Shown: positions 27,138 to 39,517, counted from the first letter of the stretch. The stretch: 64,000 nucleotides of DNA from Neorhizobium sp. JUb45 (GCF_004343585.1 NZ_SLYW01000003.1:434001-498000), one strand, 5' to 3'. Program-made: numbers and translations. Notes: generated by a model not told the origin, from the letters alone.

Positions 27138-28085
27138 TCAATTCACCGGCGTCAGCAGCGGCTTGCCTGCAAAAAACGCATCGAGATTGTCCACCGCAAG
27201 CTGCGCCATCCGTTCGCGTGTTTCTTCCGTACCGCTGGCATGGTGCGGATAAAGCACGACATTGTCGAGGCCAGCAAAACGTGGGTCGGGGTTCGGTTCG
27301 TTGAGATAGACATCAAGACCGGCAGAGGCGATGCGGCCCTCCTGTAGCGCCTTGATCAAGGCCGGCTCATCCACCACCGTACCACGCGCGATGTTGACGA
27401 AACTGCCGGAAGGTCCGAGCGCATCAAGAACCTCGGCCGAAATCAGACCCTCCGTCGAAGCACCGCCCGGCGTTGCCGCGATCAGAACATCCGCCCATTC
27501 GGCCAGTTTTACCGGATCGTCGAAATAGGCGTAGTCATTGCCGGTTTTTGGGCTGCGGGTGTGGTACCCAATTGTCAGCCCCACCGCCTCGCAACGTTTG
27601 GCGATGGCGAGACCGATCTGCCCCAGCCCGACAATGCCGGCCTTCTTGCCATATGTGGAGCTTGTGAGCGGCATCATGCCCTTTTTGCCCCACTCGCCCG
27701 AACGGACATAGGCATCCCCTTGCGGCAGACGCCGGCGGGCAGACAGCATCAAAAGCAGCGCCATGTCGGCGACATCGTCGAGCAGCACTTCCGATGTGTT
27801 GGTGAGCGTGATGCCGCGACGCGTCATCGCGTCGAGATCCATCTGGTCGTAACCGGCCGACGAGCAGGAGGCGAGCTTCAACGCCGGCAATTTCGCCAGA
27901 AAAGCTTCATCGACCGTGACATGGCCATTCACCACCATCGCCGTGCAGACAGGTCCGGCCTTTGCAAAAACCGCCTCACGCTCTTCTCCCTTGGCGAGGT
28001 CCAGACGGTGCAGCGTGTAACGCTCCGCCAGCATGTCCATCTGTTGGCTGCGGAGGGGGTAGGCGACAAGAACATCGGGTTTCAT
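27138..28085 (-). CDS. D-isomer-specific 2-hydroxyacid dehydrogenase (glyoxylate/hydroxypyruvate reductase type)
   Basis: Encodes 315 residues. The Rossmann motif GLGQIG starts at 153, and the catalytic triad is Arg234 (NIARGTVVDE), Glu263 (LDVYLNEPNPD) and His281 (YPHHASGT). It should interconvert a 2-oxoacid and a D-2-hydroxyacid with NAD(P)H in the cytoplasm; the exact substrate cannot be read from sequence. Its ATG overlaps the stop of the ABC ATPase gene by four bases (ATGA), so it is translated with the importer and probably acts on the imported compound or a product of it. Confidence 0.9.
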   Translation of the reverse strand: MKPDVLVAYPLRSQQMDMLAERYTLHRLDLAKGEEREAVFAKAGPVCTAMVVNGHVTVDEAFLAKLPALKLASCSSAGYDQMDLDAMTRRGITLTNTSEVLLDDVADMALLLMLSARRRLPQGDAYVRSGEWGKKGMMPLTSSTYGKKAGIVGLGQIGLAIAKRCEAVGLTIGYHTRSPKTGNDYAYFDDPVKLAEWADVLIAATPGGASTEGLISAEVLDALGPSGSFVNIARGTVVDEPALIKALQEGRIASAGLDVYLNEPNPDPRFAGLDNVVLYPHHASGTEETRERMAQLAVDNLDAFFAGKPLLTPVN

Positions 28086-29731
28086 GCGGGAACTAATCCT
28101 TCATTGCGAATACGAGCACTGCGACGGGCGGCCTGAACCTCGGGGTCGGGATCGAGGCTCGCAGCCAGCAGCGCCTGTGTATAGGGATGGCGCGGCGCGT
28201 CGAAAATCTGCCGGACGGTGCCTTCCTCGACGATCTCGCCCGCCTTCATGACGATGACGCGATCGGCGAAGTCACGAACCACCGGCAGGTCGTGCGCGAT
28301 GAAAAGATAGGACAGGCCGAACTCCCGGCGCAAGCCATCCAGCAGTGCAATCACCTGCGTCTGAATGGAAACATCGAGCGCCGAGACAGCTTCGTCGCAG
28401 ACGATCAGTTTCGGTTCCATGGCAAGCGCGCGGGCAATGGCGATACGCTGGCGCTGGCCGCCGGAAAACTGATGCGGATAACGCTCCGCCATATCCGGTT
28501 TCAGCCCCACCTTGACCAGCAGGTCGGCCACCCGCTCCTTCCACTTTGCCTTGGGCAAAATGTCGGGGTGAATAACCCAGGCCTCGGAAATCAGCCGGAA
28601 CACGCTCATGCGCGGATTGAGCGATTGCGTCGGGTCCTGAAACACCATCTGCAGATCACGGCGCAGCCCAAAGATCTCCCTGGGCGACATCGCCAGAAGA
28701 TCGTTGCCGCGATAAAAAACCTGCCCCTCCTGCGGATCGTCAAGCCGTACGATGGCGCGTGCCAGCGTCGATTTTCCCGAGCCGCTTTCGCCGACCACGG
28801 CGACAGTTTCGCCGGGCATGATGGAAAAGTTGACGCCCTTCAGCGCGTGAAAAGCCCCATAAGTCTTTTTCAGCCCTACCGCCTTCAGAAGCGGTTCGCC
28901 CTGCCGTTCGCGCTCGGCCGGAATATCGCCCTTGCCGGGGGCGGCATCGATCAGCTTCTTCGTGTAGGGGTGCTGCGGATTGCGATAAACCTCGGCGGCA
29001 TTGCCGGTCTCAACGATATGGCCGGAATTCATCACCACCACCCGGTCGGCGATTTCGGCAACGACGCCGAGATCGTGGGTGATGAGCAGAAGACCCATGC
29101 CTGTCTCGCGCTGCAGCTCTTCCAGCAGCGCCAGAACCTGTGCCTGCACGGTCACATCGAGTGCCGTCGTCGGTTCGTCGGCAATCAGAATGTCCGGCTT
29201 GCAGGCAATCGCCATGGCGATCATCAGGCGCTGCCGCTGGCCGCCGGAAAACTGAAACGGATATTTTTTCATCGCAGCTTCCGGCTCGGGAATGCCGACG
29301 CGTTTCAGAAGCTCCAGCGCCCGCGCGGCAGCATCGGCACCGGGTTTGCCATGCGCCGTCATCATCTCGGCAATCTGCCAGCCGACCGGATAGACCGGGT
29401 TGAGATGGGCGAGCGGATCCTGAAAGATCATGGCGATTTTTGCGCCATTGATCGCCCGCCTCTCCTCCGCTGTCATCTTCAGCATGTCGCGACCGTTGAA
29501 GAGAATGGTGCCGCTGGTGATCTTGCCGGGCGGCATGTCGATCAGGTTCATGATCGCCGAAGCCGACACGGATTTGCCGGATCCGCTTTCACCGAGAATG
29601 GCCAGTGTTTCGCCGCGATCCAGATACCAGCTGACATCCTGCACGGCCTTCACCGTGCCGGCCAGCGTGTGGAATTCGACCGAAAGGTCACGGACTTCCA
29701 ACAGATGTTCAGTCGTGTGGTGTTCATGCAT
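28082..29731 (-). CDS. Fused dual-domain ABC ATPase (DppD-DppF type)
   Basis: Encodes 549 residues containing two complete ATPase modules. The first has Walker A GESGSGKS, signature FSGGQRQR and Walker [13 protein letters not shown]; the second repeats [16 protein letters not shown] and [12 protein letters not shown]. Each is followed by the oligopeptide-type tail [10 protein letters not shown] or [10 protein letters not shown]. It energises the adjacent DppBC-type permease. The start [17 protein letters not shown] at ATG 29731 has GGGAGG upstream and overlaps dppC by eight bases; the frame is open further upstream but that part is not ABC-like. Confidence 0.95.
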   Translation of the reverse strand: MHEHHTTEHLLEVRDLSVEFHTLAGTVKAVQDVSWYLDRGETLAILGESGSGKSVSASAIMNLIDMPPGKITSGTILFNGRDMLKMTAEERRAINGAKIAMIFQDPLAHLNPVYPVGWQIAEMMTAHGKPGADAAARALELLKRVGIPEPEAAMKKYPFQFSGGQRQRLMIAMAIACKPDILIADEPTTALDVTVQAQVLALLEELQRETGMGLLLITHDLGVVAEIADRVVVMNSGHIVETGNAAEVYRNPQHPYTKKLIDAAPGKGDIPAERERQGEPLLKAVGLKKTYGAFHALKGVNFSIMPGETVAVVGESGSGKSTLARAIVRLDDPQEGQVFYRGNDLLAMSPREIFGLRRDLQMVFQDPTQSLNPRMSVFRLISEAWVIHPDILPKAKWKERVADLLVKVGLKPDMAERYPHQFSGGQRQRIAIARALAMEPKLIVCDEAVSALDVSIQTQVIALLDGLRREFGLSYLFIAHDLPVVRDFADRVIVMKAGEIVEEGTVRQIFDAPRHPYTQALLAASLDPDPEVQAARRSARIRNEGLVPA

Positions 29732-30656
29732 TTTTGCGACCTCCCATTTCAAGGCGCCAGCGTTGCGTCGGGTCGAGCGCGATGCGCAGCCAGTTGGACA
29801 GAAGATTGAGCGAGAGCGTGGTGAGAATGATCGCCAGACCCGGCCAGAAGGACAGCCACCAGGCATTGGCGAGATAAGGCCTGCCCTGCGCCACCATCAG
29901 ACCCCAGGTGATTTCCGGCGCCTGAATGCCGATACCGAGGAAGGATAGCGAGGATTCCGCCAGCATGACGAAGGCGAAATCCAACGTGGCGATGGTGACC
30001 AAAGTCGGAAAGATCACCGGCAGGATATGACAGAAAACGATGCGCCAGTGTGACGCCCCCATCACCTTGGCGGCCTGCACGAACATGCGCTCGCGCACTT
30101 CCAGCACTTCCGCCCGCGCGGTGCGCAGATAGATCGGGATGCGGGTGATGGCCAGAACCAGCACGATATTGGCGACCGACGGTTCCAGCATGTAGAGCAC
30201 GATCACCGCCAGAAGCAGCGACGGGAACGACATGATGACGTCGCCGAGACGCATGATCCACTGCGCGGCCGATGCCCGGCTGTAACCGGCGACAAGGCCA
30301 AGCGCCGTGCCGACCACCGAGGATGCCAGCACGGCTGCGGCCGCCACCAGCATGGTGTTTTGGGCGGCAACGACCACGCGGGCCAACAATGGCCGCCCGA
30401 GCGCGTCGGCACCGAGAACGTAAAGCCAGCCGCGGGTGATATCGAACGGTGGCGCGTTGCGACCGCGCAGGTTCTGTTTGGTCGCGATCGCATCCATCAG
30501 AAGCGGGCCGAACAGCGCACAGAGCAGGACGATCAGCAGGAACAGAGCGGCGAAAAAGGCGAACTTGTCGGCCCACAGCATGGCAAACCAGCGAGCAAAC
30601 GGCCCGTTCGATTTTTTCGGCGCGGCGAGGATTTGGGTGTCTGTCATCGTCGTCAT
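29724..30656 (-). CDS. ABC transporter permease, DppC family
   Basis: Encodes 310 residues with about six membrane helices, the DppC-type N-terminal segment (LGADALGRPLLARVV) and the EAA loop RAEVLEVRERMFVQAAKVMG. It forms the translocation channel with the DppB partner encoded three bases upstream. The start region has two possible ATGs (30656 and 30647, MTTMTD); no strong ribosome site is visible, consistent with coupling to dppB translation. Confidence 0.94.
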   Translation of the reverse strand: MTTMTDTQILAAPKKSNGPFARWFAMLWADKFAFFAALFLLIVLLCALFGPLLMDAIATKQNLRGRNAPPFDITRGWLYVLGADALGRPLLARVVVAAQNTMLVAAAAVLASSVVGTALGLVAGYSRASAAQWIMRLGDVIMSFPSLLLAVIVLYMLEPSVANIVLVLAITRIPIYLRTARAEVLEVRERMFVQAAKVMGASHWRIVFCHILPVIFPTLVTIATLDFAFVMLAESSLSFLGIGIQAPEITWGLMVAQGRPYLANAWWLSFWPGLAIILTTLSLNLLSNWLRIALDPTQRWRLEMGGRKNA

Positions 30657-30659
30657 CGC

Positions 30660-31574
30660 TCAATACCGGATACGCGGATCGAGCAGTGCGTAAGCAAGGT
30701 CGATCAACAGGTTCATGATAAAAATCGCCAGTGCCGAGACCATGATGACCGCCAGCACGACGGCGAAATCGCGAAGAAGAATGGAATCGATCATCAGCTT
30801 GCCGATGCCGGGAAAACCGAAGACGGTTTCGACGACAACGGCACCGTTGAGGATGGCGGCGGCCTGATCACCGATGACGGTGATCACCGGCAGCATGGCA
30901 TTGCGCAGGCCATGAACAAAAATGATCGAGCGGGACTGCACGCCCTTGGCGCGTGCAGTCTTCACATAGGCTGAGGAGAGCACGCTGATCATCGAACCGC
31001 GCACCACCTGCAAAATCAGGCCGAACGGGCGGATGAACAGCACGCCGACCGGTAGCACCCAGTGCCAGACACTGCCGGTGCCGGACGTCGGCAGCACATG
31101 CAGATTGACCGCAAAAATGACGATGGCGACGATCGCCACCCAGAAATCGGGGGCAGCCGCGCCGATCAGCGAAAAGAAGGTGGCGATGCGATCGAACACG
31201 CCGCCGACGCGGAATGCGGCGAGCGACCCGATGACTATGGCGGCGATGGTGACCAGCACCATGGTGATGACCGCCAGCCATAACGTCCACGTAAAGGCTT
31301 CCAGCACCACATCCATGGCGGGGCGGGCCTGCCGCAGCGAATTGCCGAACTTGCCCTGCACCAGATCCATCACGTAACGGCCGAACTGCACGATCAGGGG
31401 ATCGTTGAACCCGTGCATCTGCCGGAACTGGTCACGCATCTCCTGCGTGGCGTCGATGGGCAGGTAAAGGTTGGTCGGGTCCCCCGTCAGTCGCGACAGG
31501 AAAAAAACGATAACGACGAGCACGACGAGGGATACACCACTGGCGATCGCTCGTTTGCCGATGAAACTCTTCAT
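30660..31574 (-). CDS. ABC transporter permease, DppB family
   Basis: Encodes 304 residues. The N-terminal helix (SLVVLVVIVFFLSRLTGDP) and the C-terminal block (VVVETVFGFPGIGKLMIDSI, then RDFAVVLAVI) are standard for DppB/OppB permeases. GGGAGGAG upstream of ATG 31574 is a strong ribosome site. It is the first gene of a four-gene minus-strand operon (permease, permease, dual ATPase, hydroxyacid dehydrogenase). A copy of the shared operator lies about 120 bases upstream. Confidence 0.94.
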   Translation of the reverse strand: MKSFIGKRAIASGVSLVVLVVIVFFLSRLTGDPTNLYLPIDATQEMRDQFRQMHGFNDPLIVQFGRYVMDLVQGKFGNSLRQARPAMDVVLEAFTWTLWLAVITMVLVTIAAIVIGSLAAFRVGGVFDRIATFFSLIGAAAPDFWVAIVAIVIFAVNLHVLPTSGTGSVWHWVLPVGVLFIRPFGLILQVVRGSMISVLSSAYVKTARAKGVQSRSIIFVHGLRNAMLPVITVIGDQAAAILNGAVVVETVFGFPGIGKLMIDSILLRDFAVVLAVIMVSALAIFIMNLLIDLAYALLDPRIRY

Positions 31575-31693
31575 GCCACTCCTCCCGGGTGATTGCATGC
31601 GGGTTTTGACACCCCGTTTCTGTTTTCGCCGGCCAGCGGATCGGCCCGCCACCCTCCAGTGACAAACAGAACCGCGACAAGCCGGCGAAGGCT

Positions 31694-31710
31694 TAACTAA
31701 AATATTAGTG
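31694..31710 (-). promoter_or_regulatory. Putative GntR-family operator upstream of the ABC importer operon
   Basis: TAACTAAAATATTAGTG, matching the reverse complement of the site at 26111-26127 at 15 of 17 positions. It lies 120 bases upstream of the DppB start. The surrounding 31575-31748 gap is AT-rich and otherwise contains only the promoter region and the end of the EamA gene. Confidence 0.6.
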
Positions 31711-31748
31711 CATCTAGAATTTTTGTGAACTGTTTTTTCTGAAAATCG

Positions 31749-32627
31749 TCAGATGTCGTCGACAGGCGGCTTTTTGCGCCGCGCCGCACCGCCTGTGGCA
31801 ATGACGGTTGCCCCGATGATCACGGCAGCACCGATCCATGTCTGGATCGCCGGAATTTCGGCAAAGACCAGAAATGCCATCAGCGCCACGATCGGCAGGC
31901 GCAGAAAATCGAGCGGTGCCAGAATGCTGGCATTTGCCATGGAGAATGCGCGGGTGATGATCGCCATATTGAAGGCGCCGAGCACGCCCTGCAAAGCCAG
32001 CAGGCCCAGTTGCGTCCATGTCGGCATGGACCAGACCGGCAACATGATGATCAGGCCGAGCGGCACCATGGTGATCAGGTTCCAGGCGACCAGACGGTCG
32101 GTCGTGTCACGTACCGCCATGCGGCGCAGCAGCAACTGGCTGGACGCCGTCAGCACTGCACCGGCGAGCGCAAACAGTAGCCACGGATCAAACCCCTGAT
32201 CACCACTTGGACGGATGATGATCATGACGCCGATGAAGCCGGCGACAACGCCGGCAATGCTGCCGCCGCCAACCTTCTCGCCAAGGATGAGCCATGCGCC
32301 AAGCACCAGAAAGATGGGCATGGTAAAATTGATGGCTGTGGCATCCGCCAGCGGAGCATGCGCAAAGGCCACGAACAGACAGACCAGTGCCAGCAATTTC
32401 AGCCCGGCGCGTACGGCATGCAGGCTGCGGAAGGGAGAAGCCGACAGATTGACGCCCTTGATGATCCACGGCGTGACGGCAATCAGGCCGAAAAACGAAC
32501 GGAAAAAACCGATCATCAACGGATGCACTTCGCCCGCGAGAAAACGGACGATGACGGCGTCCAGACTGTTCAGAAAAGCCGCTACAACCATGATGGCGAC
32601 GGCAAGACCCGTGCGGTTGGCAATCAT
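31749..32627 (-). CDS. EamA/DMT-superfamily membrane transporter
   Basis: Encodes 292 residues with about ten hydrophobic helices arranged as two EamA repeats (first around ALVCLFVAFAHAPLADATAI and GEKVGGGSIAGVVAGFIGV, second around AFSMANASILAPLDFLRLPI and AEIPAIQTWIGAAVIIGATV). These exporters move amino acids, nucleosides or other metabolites; the substrate is unknown. The lysine-rich C-terminus (ARRKKPP) is cytoplasmic. The gene stands alone on the minus strand, and I see no clear ribosome site at ATG 32627. Confidence 0.88.
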   Translation of the reverse strand: MIANRTGLAVAIMVVAAFLNSLDAVIVRFLAGEVHPLMIGFFRSFFGLIAVTPWIIKGVNLSASPFRSLHAVRAGLKLLALVCLFVAFAHAPLADATAINFTMPIFLVLGAWLILGEKVGGGSIAGVVAGFIGVMIIIRPSGDQGFDPWLLFALAGAVLTASSQLLLRRMAVRDTTDRLVAWNLITMVPLGLIIMLPVWSMPTWTQLGLLALQGVLGAFNMAIITRAFSMANASILAPLDFLRLPIVALMAFLVFAEIPAIQTWIGAAVIIGATVIATGGAARRKKPPVDDI

Positions 32628-32877
32628 GCGCCAAAAACCCGGCAGGCATCATTCGCATCGACAAGGCATCGGGACCGGATGGTAAATGCAGACTGGGCAG
32701 GCATGTTCGTCTCCGAATCGCTTTGCAGAGGGCACGCGAGGAAGAAACGAAAAAGAAGACGCACACAAGCGCCGGCTCGGACTCCCCGTAGCGCGACTGC
32801 CGCCTGACTATGGCAAATGCCAAAACCAGCGTCCAGACTGAAATACAAGAATATCAGCTGAGAGGTCAGCGTGAGTT

Positions 32878-32905
32878 GCCCGGACGCCAGGGTGCGCGTC
32901 CGGGC
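32878..32905 (-). terminator. Strong hairpin downstream of katG
   Basis: A perfect 10-bp stem (GCCCGGACGC/GCGTCCGGGC) with an 8-base loop lies 12 bases after the katG stop on the minus strand. It lacks a U tract, so it is terminator-like or a 3'-stabilising hairpin. Confidence 0.5.
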
Positions 32906-32916
32906 CACAGTCTCGA

Positions 32917-35895
<2,979 letters not shown>

Positions 35896-36741
35896 ATGAA
35901 CGCCCCAATTCTCGGGCATAACAGGCCGCTGATAAAGAAGGCCTACGAAATCCGGCGTACAGCCCTTCAGATGGGCAAGGTTCAGGGCCAGGGCTACATT
36001 GCTCAGGCGCTTGATATCGCGGACGTTCTTTCCGTCGCCTATTTCCATGCCATGCAATACCGTCCGGCCGAGCCGGAATGGGAGGAGCGCGATCGCTTCT
36101 ACCTGTCGATCGGTCATTACGCGATCGGCCTCTATGCCGCGCTGATCGAGGCAGGCATTATTCCCCGCGAGGAACTTGAAAGCTACGGCACCGACGACAG
36201 CCGACTGCCGATGTCCGGCATGGCCGCCTATACGCCCGGCATGGAAATCACCGGCGGCTCCCTTGGGCATGGCCTTCCGATCGCAATCGGCGGCTGCCTT
36301 GGCCTGAAAGTCAAAAAATCGAAGTCCTTCATCTATAATCTGCTGTCGGACGGCGAACTCGGTGAAGGTTCCACCTGGGAAGCGGCGATGTCTGCGGCTC
36401 ACTGGAAACTCGACAACCTGATCGCCATCGTCGACATCAACAATCAGCAGGCCGACGGCCCGTCTTCACAGGTCCTGGCAAGCGAACCGGTGGACAAGAA
36501 GTTCGAAGCGTTCGGCTGGTTTGCGCAGCGCGTGGACGGCAACGATATCGATGCCCTTGTGAAGGCCTTCGATGCGGCACGCAATCACGAGCATGCCGTT
36601 CCTCGCGTCATCATCTGCGACACGCTGATGGGCAAGGGCGTTCCCTTCCTCGAAGCCCGCGACAAGAACCATTTCATCCGGGTTGATGCCAATGAATGGG
36701 ACCAGGCAATTGCGGTCCTCGATGCGGAGTTTGCATCATGA
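35896..36741 (+). CDS. Transketolase, N-terminal (TPP-binding) subunit
   Basis: Encodes 281 residues, half a transketolase, as in the split transketolase family. TPP-binding features are GGSLGHGLPIAIGGCLG and LLSDGELGEGSTWEAAMSAA with VDINNQQADG about 30 residues on. The GDG motif appears as SDG, usual in split forms as far as I recall. It pairs with the C-terminal subunit starting four bases before its stop. AGGAGGT at 35882-35888 fixes ATG 35896; ATG 35842 is in frame but lacks a good site. The physiological substrate is unclear, since a specialised pathway rather than the pentose cycle is likely with a transporter downstream. Confidence 0.92.
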   Translation: MNAPILGHNRPLIKKAYEIRRTALQMGKVQGQGYIAQALDIADVLSVAYFHAMQYRPAEPEWEERDRFYLSIGHYAIGLYAALIEAGIIPREELESYGTDDSRLPMSGMAAYTPGMEITGGSLGHGLPIAIGGCLGLKVKKSKSFIYNLLSDGELGEGSTWEAAMSAAHWKLDNLIAIVDINNQQADGPSSQVLASEPVDKKFEAFGWFAQRVDGNDIDALVKAFDAARNHEHAVPRVIICDTLMGKGVPFLEARDKNHFIRVDANEWDQAIAVLDAEFAS

Positions 36742-37760
36742 CACACAAGAAAAAATTCGCAGCTTTCGATCCTTCCAAACCGCGCCTGACCACATCCGCG
36801 ATGATCGCCTCGATCGCCGGCGAGAACCAGCCGACGAAGCCGGCACCGTTCGGTAACGCATTGGTCGAACTTGCAAAGGATCGTCCTGAAATCGTCGGCA
36901 TGACGGCCGATCTCGCCAAGTACACGGATCTTCACATCTTCGCCAAGGCTTATCCCGAGCGGTTTTACCAGATGGGCATGGCTGAACAGCTGCTGATGGC
37001 TTCGGCTGCCGGCATGGCGCGCGAAGGCTTCATTCCGATCGCAACCACCTATGCCGTCTTTGCGGCACGACGCGCCTATGATTTCATCTGCATGGCAATC
37101 GCCGAGGAAAACCTGCCGGTCAAGATCGTCTGCGCCCTTCCCGGCCTGACCACCGGTTATGGTCCAAGCCATCAGGCGACCGAAGACCTTGCAATCTTCC
37201 GCGGCATGCCGAACCTGACGATCATCGATCCGTGCGATGCTTTGGAAATAGAGCAGGCGGTACCCGCGATGATCGATCATCCGGGTCCGGTCTATATGCG
37301 CCTGCTGCGCGGAAACGTGCCGCTGGTACTGGACGAGTATGGATACAAGTTCGAGCTGGGCAAGGCGAAGATGCTGCGCGACGGAAACGACGTGCTGTTC
37401 ATCTCCACAGGCCTGATGACCATGCGCACGCTTGAAGCGGCAAAGGAACTGGCGAAGGACAAGGTCGATGTCGCCGTGCTGCACGTTCCGACGATCAAAC
37501 CGCTCGACGTCGATGCGATCGTCAAGGCATCATCAAAGAGCGGCCGCCTGGTGGTCGTGGCGGAGAACCACTCCGTCAATGGCGGCCTTGGTGAAGCCGT
37601 CGCCGCATCGCTGATGCGCTCGGGTGTTTTCCCCACCTTCCGCCATATCGGCCTGCCCGACGAATTCCTCGACGCCGGCGCCCTGCCGACACTTCACGAT
37701 CGTTACGGAATTTCAACCAGTGCGATCTGCGAAAGCGTTAAAGGCTGGCTGCAGAAGTAA
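36738..37760 (+). CDS. Transketolase, C-terminal (pyrimidine-binding) subunit
   Basis: Encodes 340 residues of the transketolase Pyr/C-terminal region (like DXS/transketolase C). Recognisable segments are YPERFYQMGMAEQLLMASAA with the conserved Glu, TTGYGPSHQATEDLAIFRGM and AENHSVNGGLGEAVA. It overlaps the N-terminal subunit gene by four bases (ATGA), ensuring equal expression of the two halves. A 150-base gap with two dyads separates it from the MFS gene on the same strand. Confidence 0.92.
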   Translation: MTHKKKFAAFDPSKPRLTTSAMIASIAGENQPTKPAPFGNALVELAKDRPEIVGMTADLAKYTDLHIFAKAYPERFYQMGMAEQLLMASAAGMAREGFIPIATTYAVFAARRAYDFICMAIAEENLPVKIVCALPGLTTGYGPSHQATEDLAIFRGMPNLTIIDPCDALEIEQAVPAMIDHPGPVYMRLLRGNVPLVLDEYGYKFELGKAKMLRDGNDVLFISTGLMTMRTLEAAKELAKDKVDVAVLHVPTIKPLDVDAIVKASSKSGRLVVVAENHSVNGGLGEAVAASLMRSGVFPTFRHIGLPDEFLDAGALPTLHDRYGISTSAICESVKGWLQK

Positions 37761-37799
37761 ATCATTCTCCGGCCTTTTTGCATTCCTGTGGCCGGCTGA

Positions 37800-37827
37800 C
37801 ACTCGCGCGACGTTGAGCGCGCGAGTG
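37800..37827. repeat. Perfect 10-bp inverted repeat between transketolase and MFS genes
   Basis: CACTCGCGCG (37800-37809) and CGCGCGAGTG (37818-37827) enclose an 8-base loop. A smaller dyad, CCGGCC/GGCCGG, lies just before it at 37769-37796. The longer stem is followed by an A run, not a T run, so it is not a plus-strand intrinsic terminator. It may stabilise the transketolase mRNA end or control the transporter leader. Confidence 0.45.
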
Positions 37828-37909
37828 CCGAATAAAAAAGACCAGGCGGTGCGGCCTCCGGGAGGAATGGCCGATCAAAATCGCGCGTGAAAAACTGAAT
37901 CTTTCACAT

Positions 37910-39262
37910 ATGAGAGTACTTGGGATGGAAACACAAAGACAACGCCCGACCCACTATCGGTGGTTCGTGATGGCGCTTATTTTTCTCCTTTTTATGGTCG
38001 CTCAGGCGGACAGGGCAAACATCGGTTTTGCCATTCCGTTCATGCAAAAGGAGTTTGAACTCAGCAACACCGAGACAGGGGTCATTATCAGCCTGTTTTT
38101 TGCCGGTTACGGCCTTTTCCAGATTCCAGCGGGCTTCATCGTCAAGAAGACCGGCATCCGCACCGCATACATGCTGGGCATGATCTTCACCTCCGCATTT
38201 ACCTTTCTGATGGGACGTGTGGATAGCGCGCTTCACCTCAAGATGCTGCGTGTCCTTGTCGGCGTCAGCGAAGCTCCGGTCGTCATCAGCTCGACAGCGA
38301 CCATCAACAACTGGTTCCCCAGCAAGGAAAAGGGCACTGCCACCGGGATTTTCCTGGCAGGCTCGAAATTCGGCCCCTTCCTGGTTCCGCCGATCTGCGC
38401 CTGGATCCTGCTCAACTACGACTGGCGCCATATCTTCCTGTTCTTCTCGATTCCCGGCGTCATTCTCGGTATTCTGTGGTTCATCCTCGTCCGCAATACA
38501 CCGGCGGAAAGCCGTTTCGTAAACGAAGCCGAGCTTCGCCACATCAATGAAGAAAAGACGGATGCGGCCCAGACCGATGCCGGCTCGCCTGACGAAAAGG
38601 AAGCGAAAGCCTTCAAATTCGGCCTTATCGACAAGATCATCCGTACGTCGCATCTTGCTCCGCTGAAGACGTCGCGAGACATTTTTACCAGTTGGGACAT
38701 TTACGGCGCGGCAATCGGCTACATGTGCATGGTTGGTATCGTCGATGGCGTATTGATGTCGTGGCTGCCGAAATATCTGCTTGAAGCGCACCAGTTCAAT
38801 ATCGTCAATTCGGCCATTCTCGCGTCTGCCCCGTTTGCCGGAAACGTGCTGGGCAATCTCGTCGGCGGCTGGATCTCCGACAATATCTTCGCTAGGCGGC
38901 GCAAACCGTTGATGCTGGTCAGCGCGTTCTGCACCATCTTCATGATGGCGATCATGATGAATGCCCCCCATGACAAGGTCATGCTCACCCTTGTTCTGTT
39001 CATGGTCGGTTTCCTGCTGTCGCTGGGTTATTCCGCCTACTCGGTTTATGCCATGGGGCGTGTGGAAAAAGCCTCCTATCCGGTTGCCTACTCGGTCATC
39101 AACATGGGTGGCCAGATCGGAGCCGTGATCATGCCTCTGGTGGTCGGCATCCTTCTGGACAGCTACGATTGGTCAGCCGTTTTCATGGCACTGAGCATAG
39201 CCGCCGTGGTTTGCCTACTCGTCGTGCTGACGATCCGCGAGCCCGTGCCGCAAACCACATGA
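37910..39262 (+). CDS. MFS transporter, anion:cation symporter (ACS) family
   Basis: Encodes 450 residues with 12 predicted helices. The N-terminus HYRWFVMALIFLLFMVAQAD followed by RANIGFAIPFMQKEFELS, the GYGLFQIPAGFIVKKTGIRT loop and WFPSKEKGTATGIFLAGS are ACS-family signatures (glucarate, hexuronate and tartrate importers). The substrate is probably a sugar acid or other organic anion, and the position after split transketolase genes suggests it feeds that enzyme. Neither ATG 37910 nor the in-frame ATG 37925 has a strong ribosome site. A clear terminator follows at 39348. Confidence 0.9.
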   Translation: MRVLGMETQRQRPTHYRWFVMALIFLLFMVAQADRANIGFAIPFMQKEFELSNTETGVIISLFFAGYGLFQIPAGFIVKKTGIRTAYMLGMIFTSAFTFLMGRVDSALHLKMLRVLVGVSEAPVVISSTATINNWFPSKEKGTATGIFLAGSKFGPFLVPPICAWILLNYDWRHIFLFFSIPGVILGILWFILVRNTPAESRFVNEAELRHINEEKTDAAQTDAGSPDEKEAKAFKFGLIDKIIRTSHLAPLKTSRDIFTSWDIYGAAIGYMCMVGIVDGVLMSWLPKYLLEAHQFNIVNSAILASAPFAGNVLGNLVGGWISDNIFARRRKPLMLVSAFCTIFMMAIMMNAPHDKVMLTLVLFMVGFLLSLGYSAYSVYAMGRVEKASYPVAYSVINMGGQIGAVIMPLVVGILLDSYDWSAVFMALSIAAVVCLLVVLTIREPVPQTT

Positions 39263-39347
39263 CGCAGCGAAAGCGAATGGGTTCACTGGCGGCCGGACAG
39301 CGACTCTCAGCGATACCGCCGGGCTAAGGAAGCCTATACAATGAGTG

Positions 39348-39379
39348 CCAGGGGTCGCGCCAACGGCCCCTGGTTATTT
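39348..39379 (+). terminator. Rho-independent terminator after the MFS gene
   Basis: A 10-bp stem (CCAGGGGTCG with CGGCCCCTGG, one G-T pair) with a 6-base loop is followed by TTATTT. It lies 86 bases after the transporter stop. The rest of the 39263-39517 gap is AT-rich and shows nothing else I can name. Confidence 0.7.
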
Positions 39380-39517
39380 GACGGGTGCGACAACATACGT
39401 TTTCACACGTACCGTAATTTCACGACATTACTCCATAACATCAATTACTTAGATTACCTCTCCACACTGTCGATACGTGAATTGTCAGGTGGCAACTTTG
39501 GCCGACCTGATCGGCGG

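Noticed and set aside
37867-37890. A 7-codon micro-ORF (MADQNRA) before the ACS transporter with GGAGGA upstream
   Set aside because: The purine tract touches the ATG with no proper spacing, and the peptide has no regulatory codon run.
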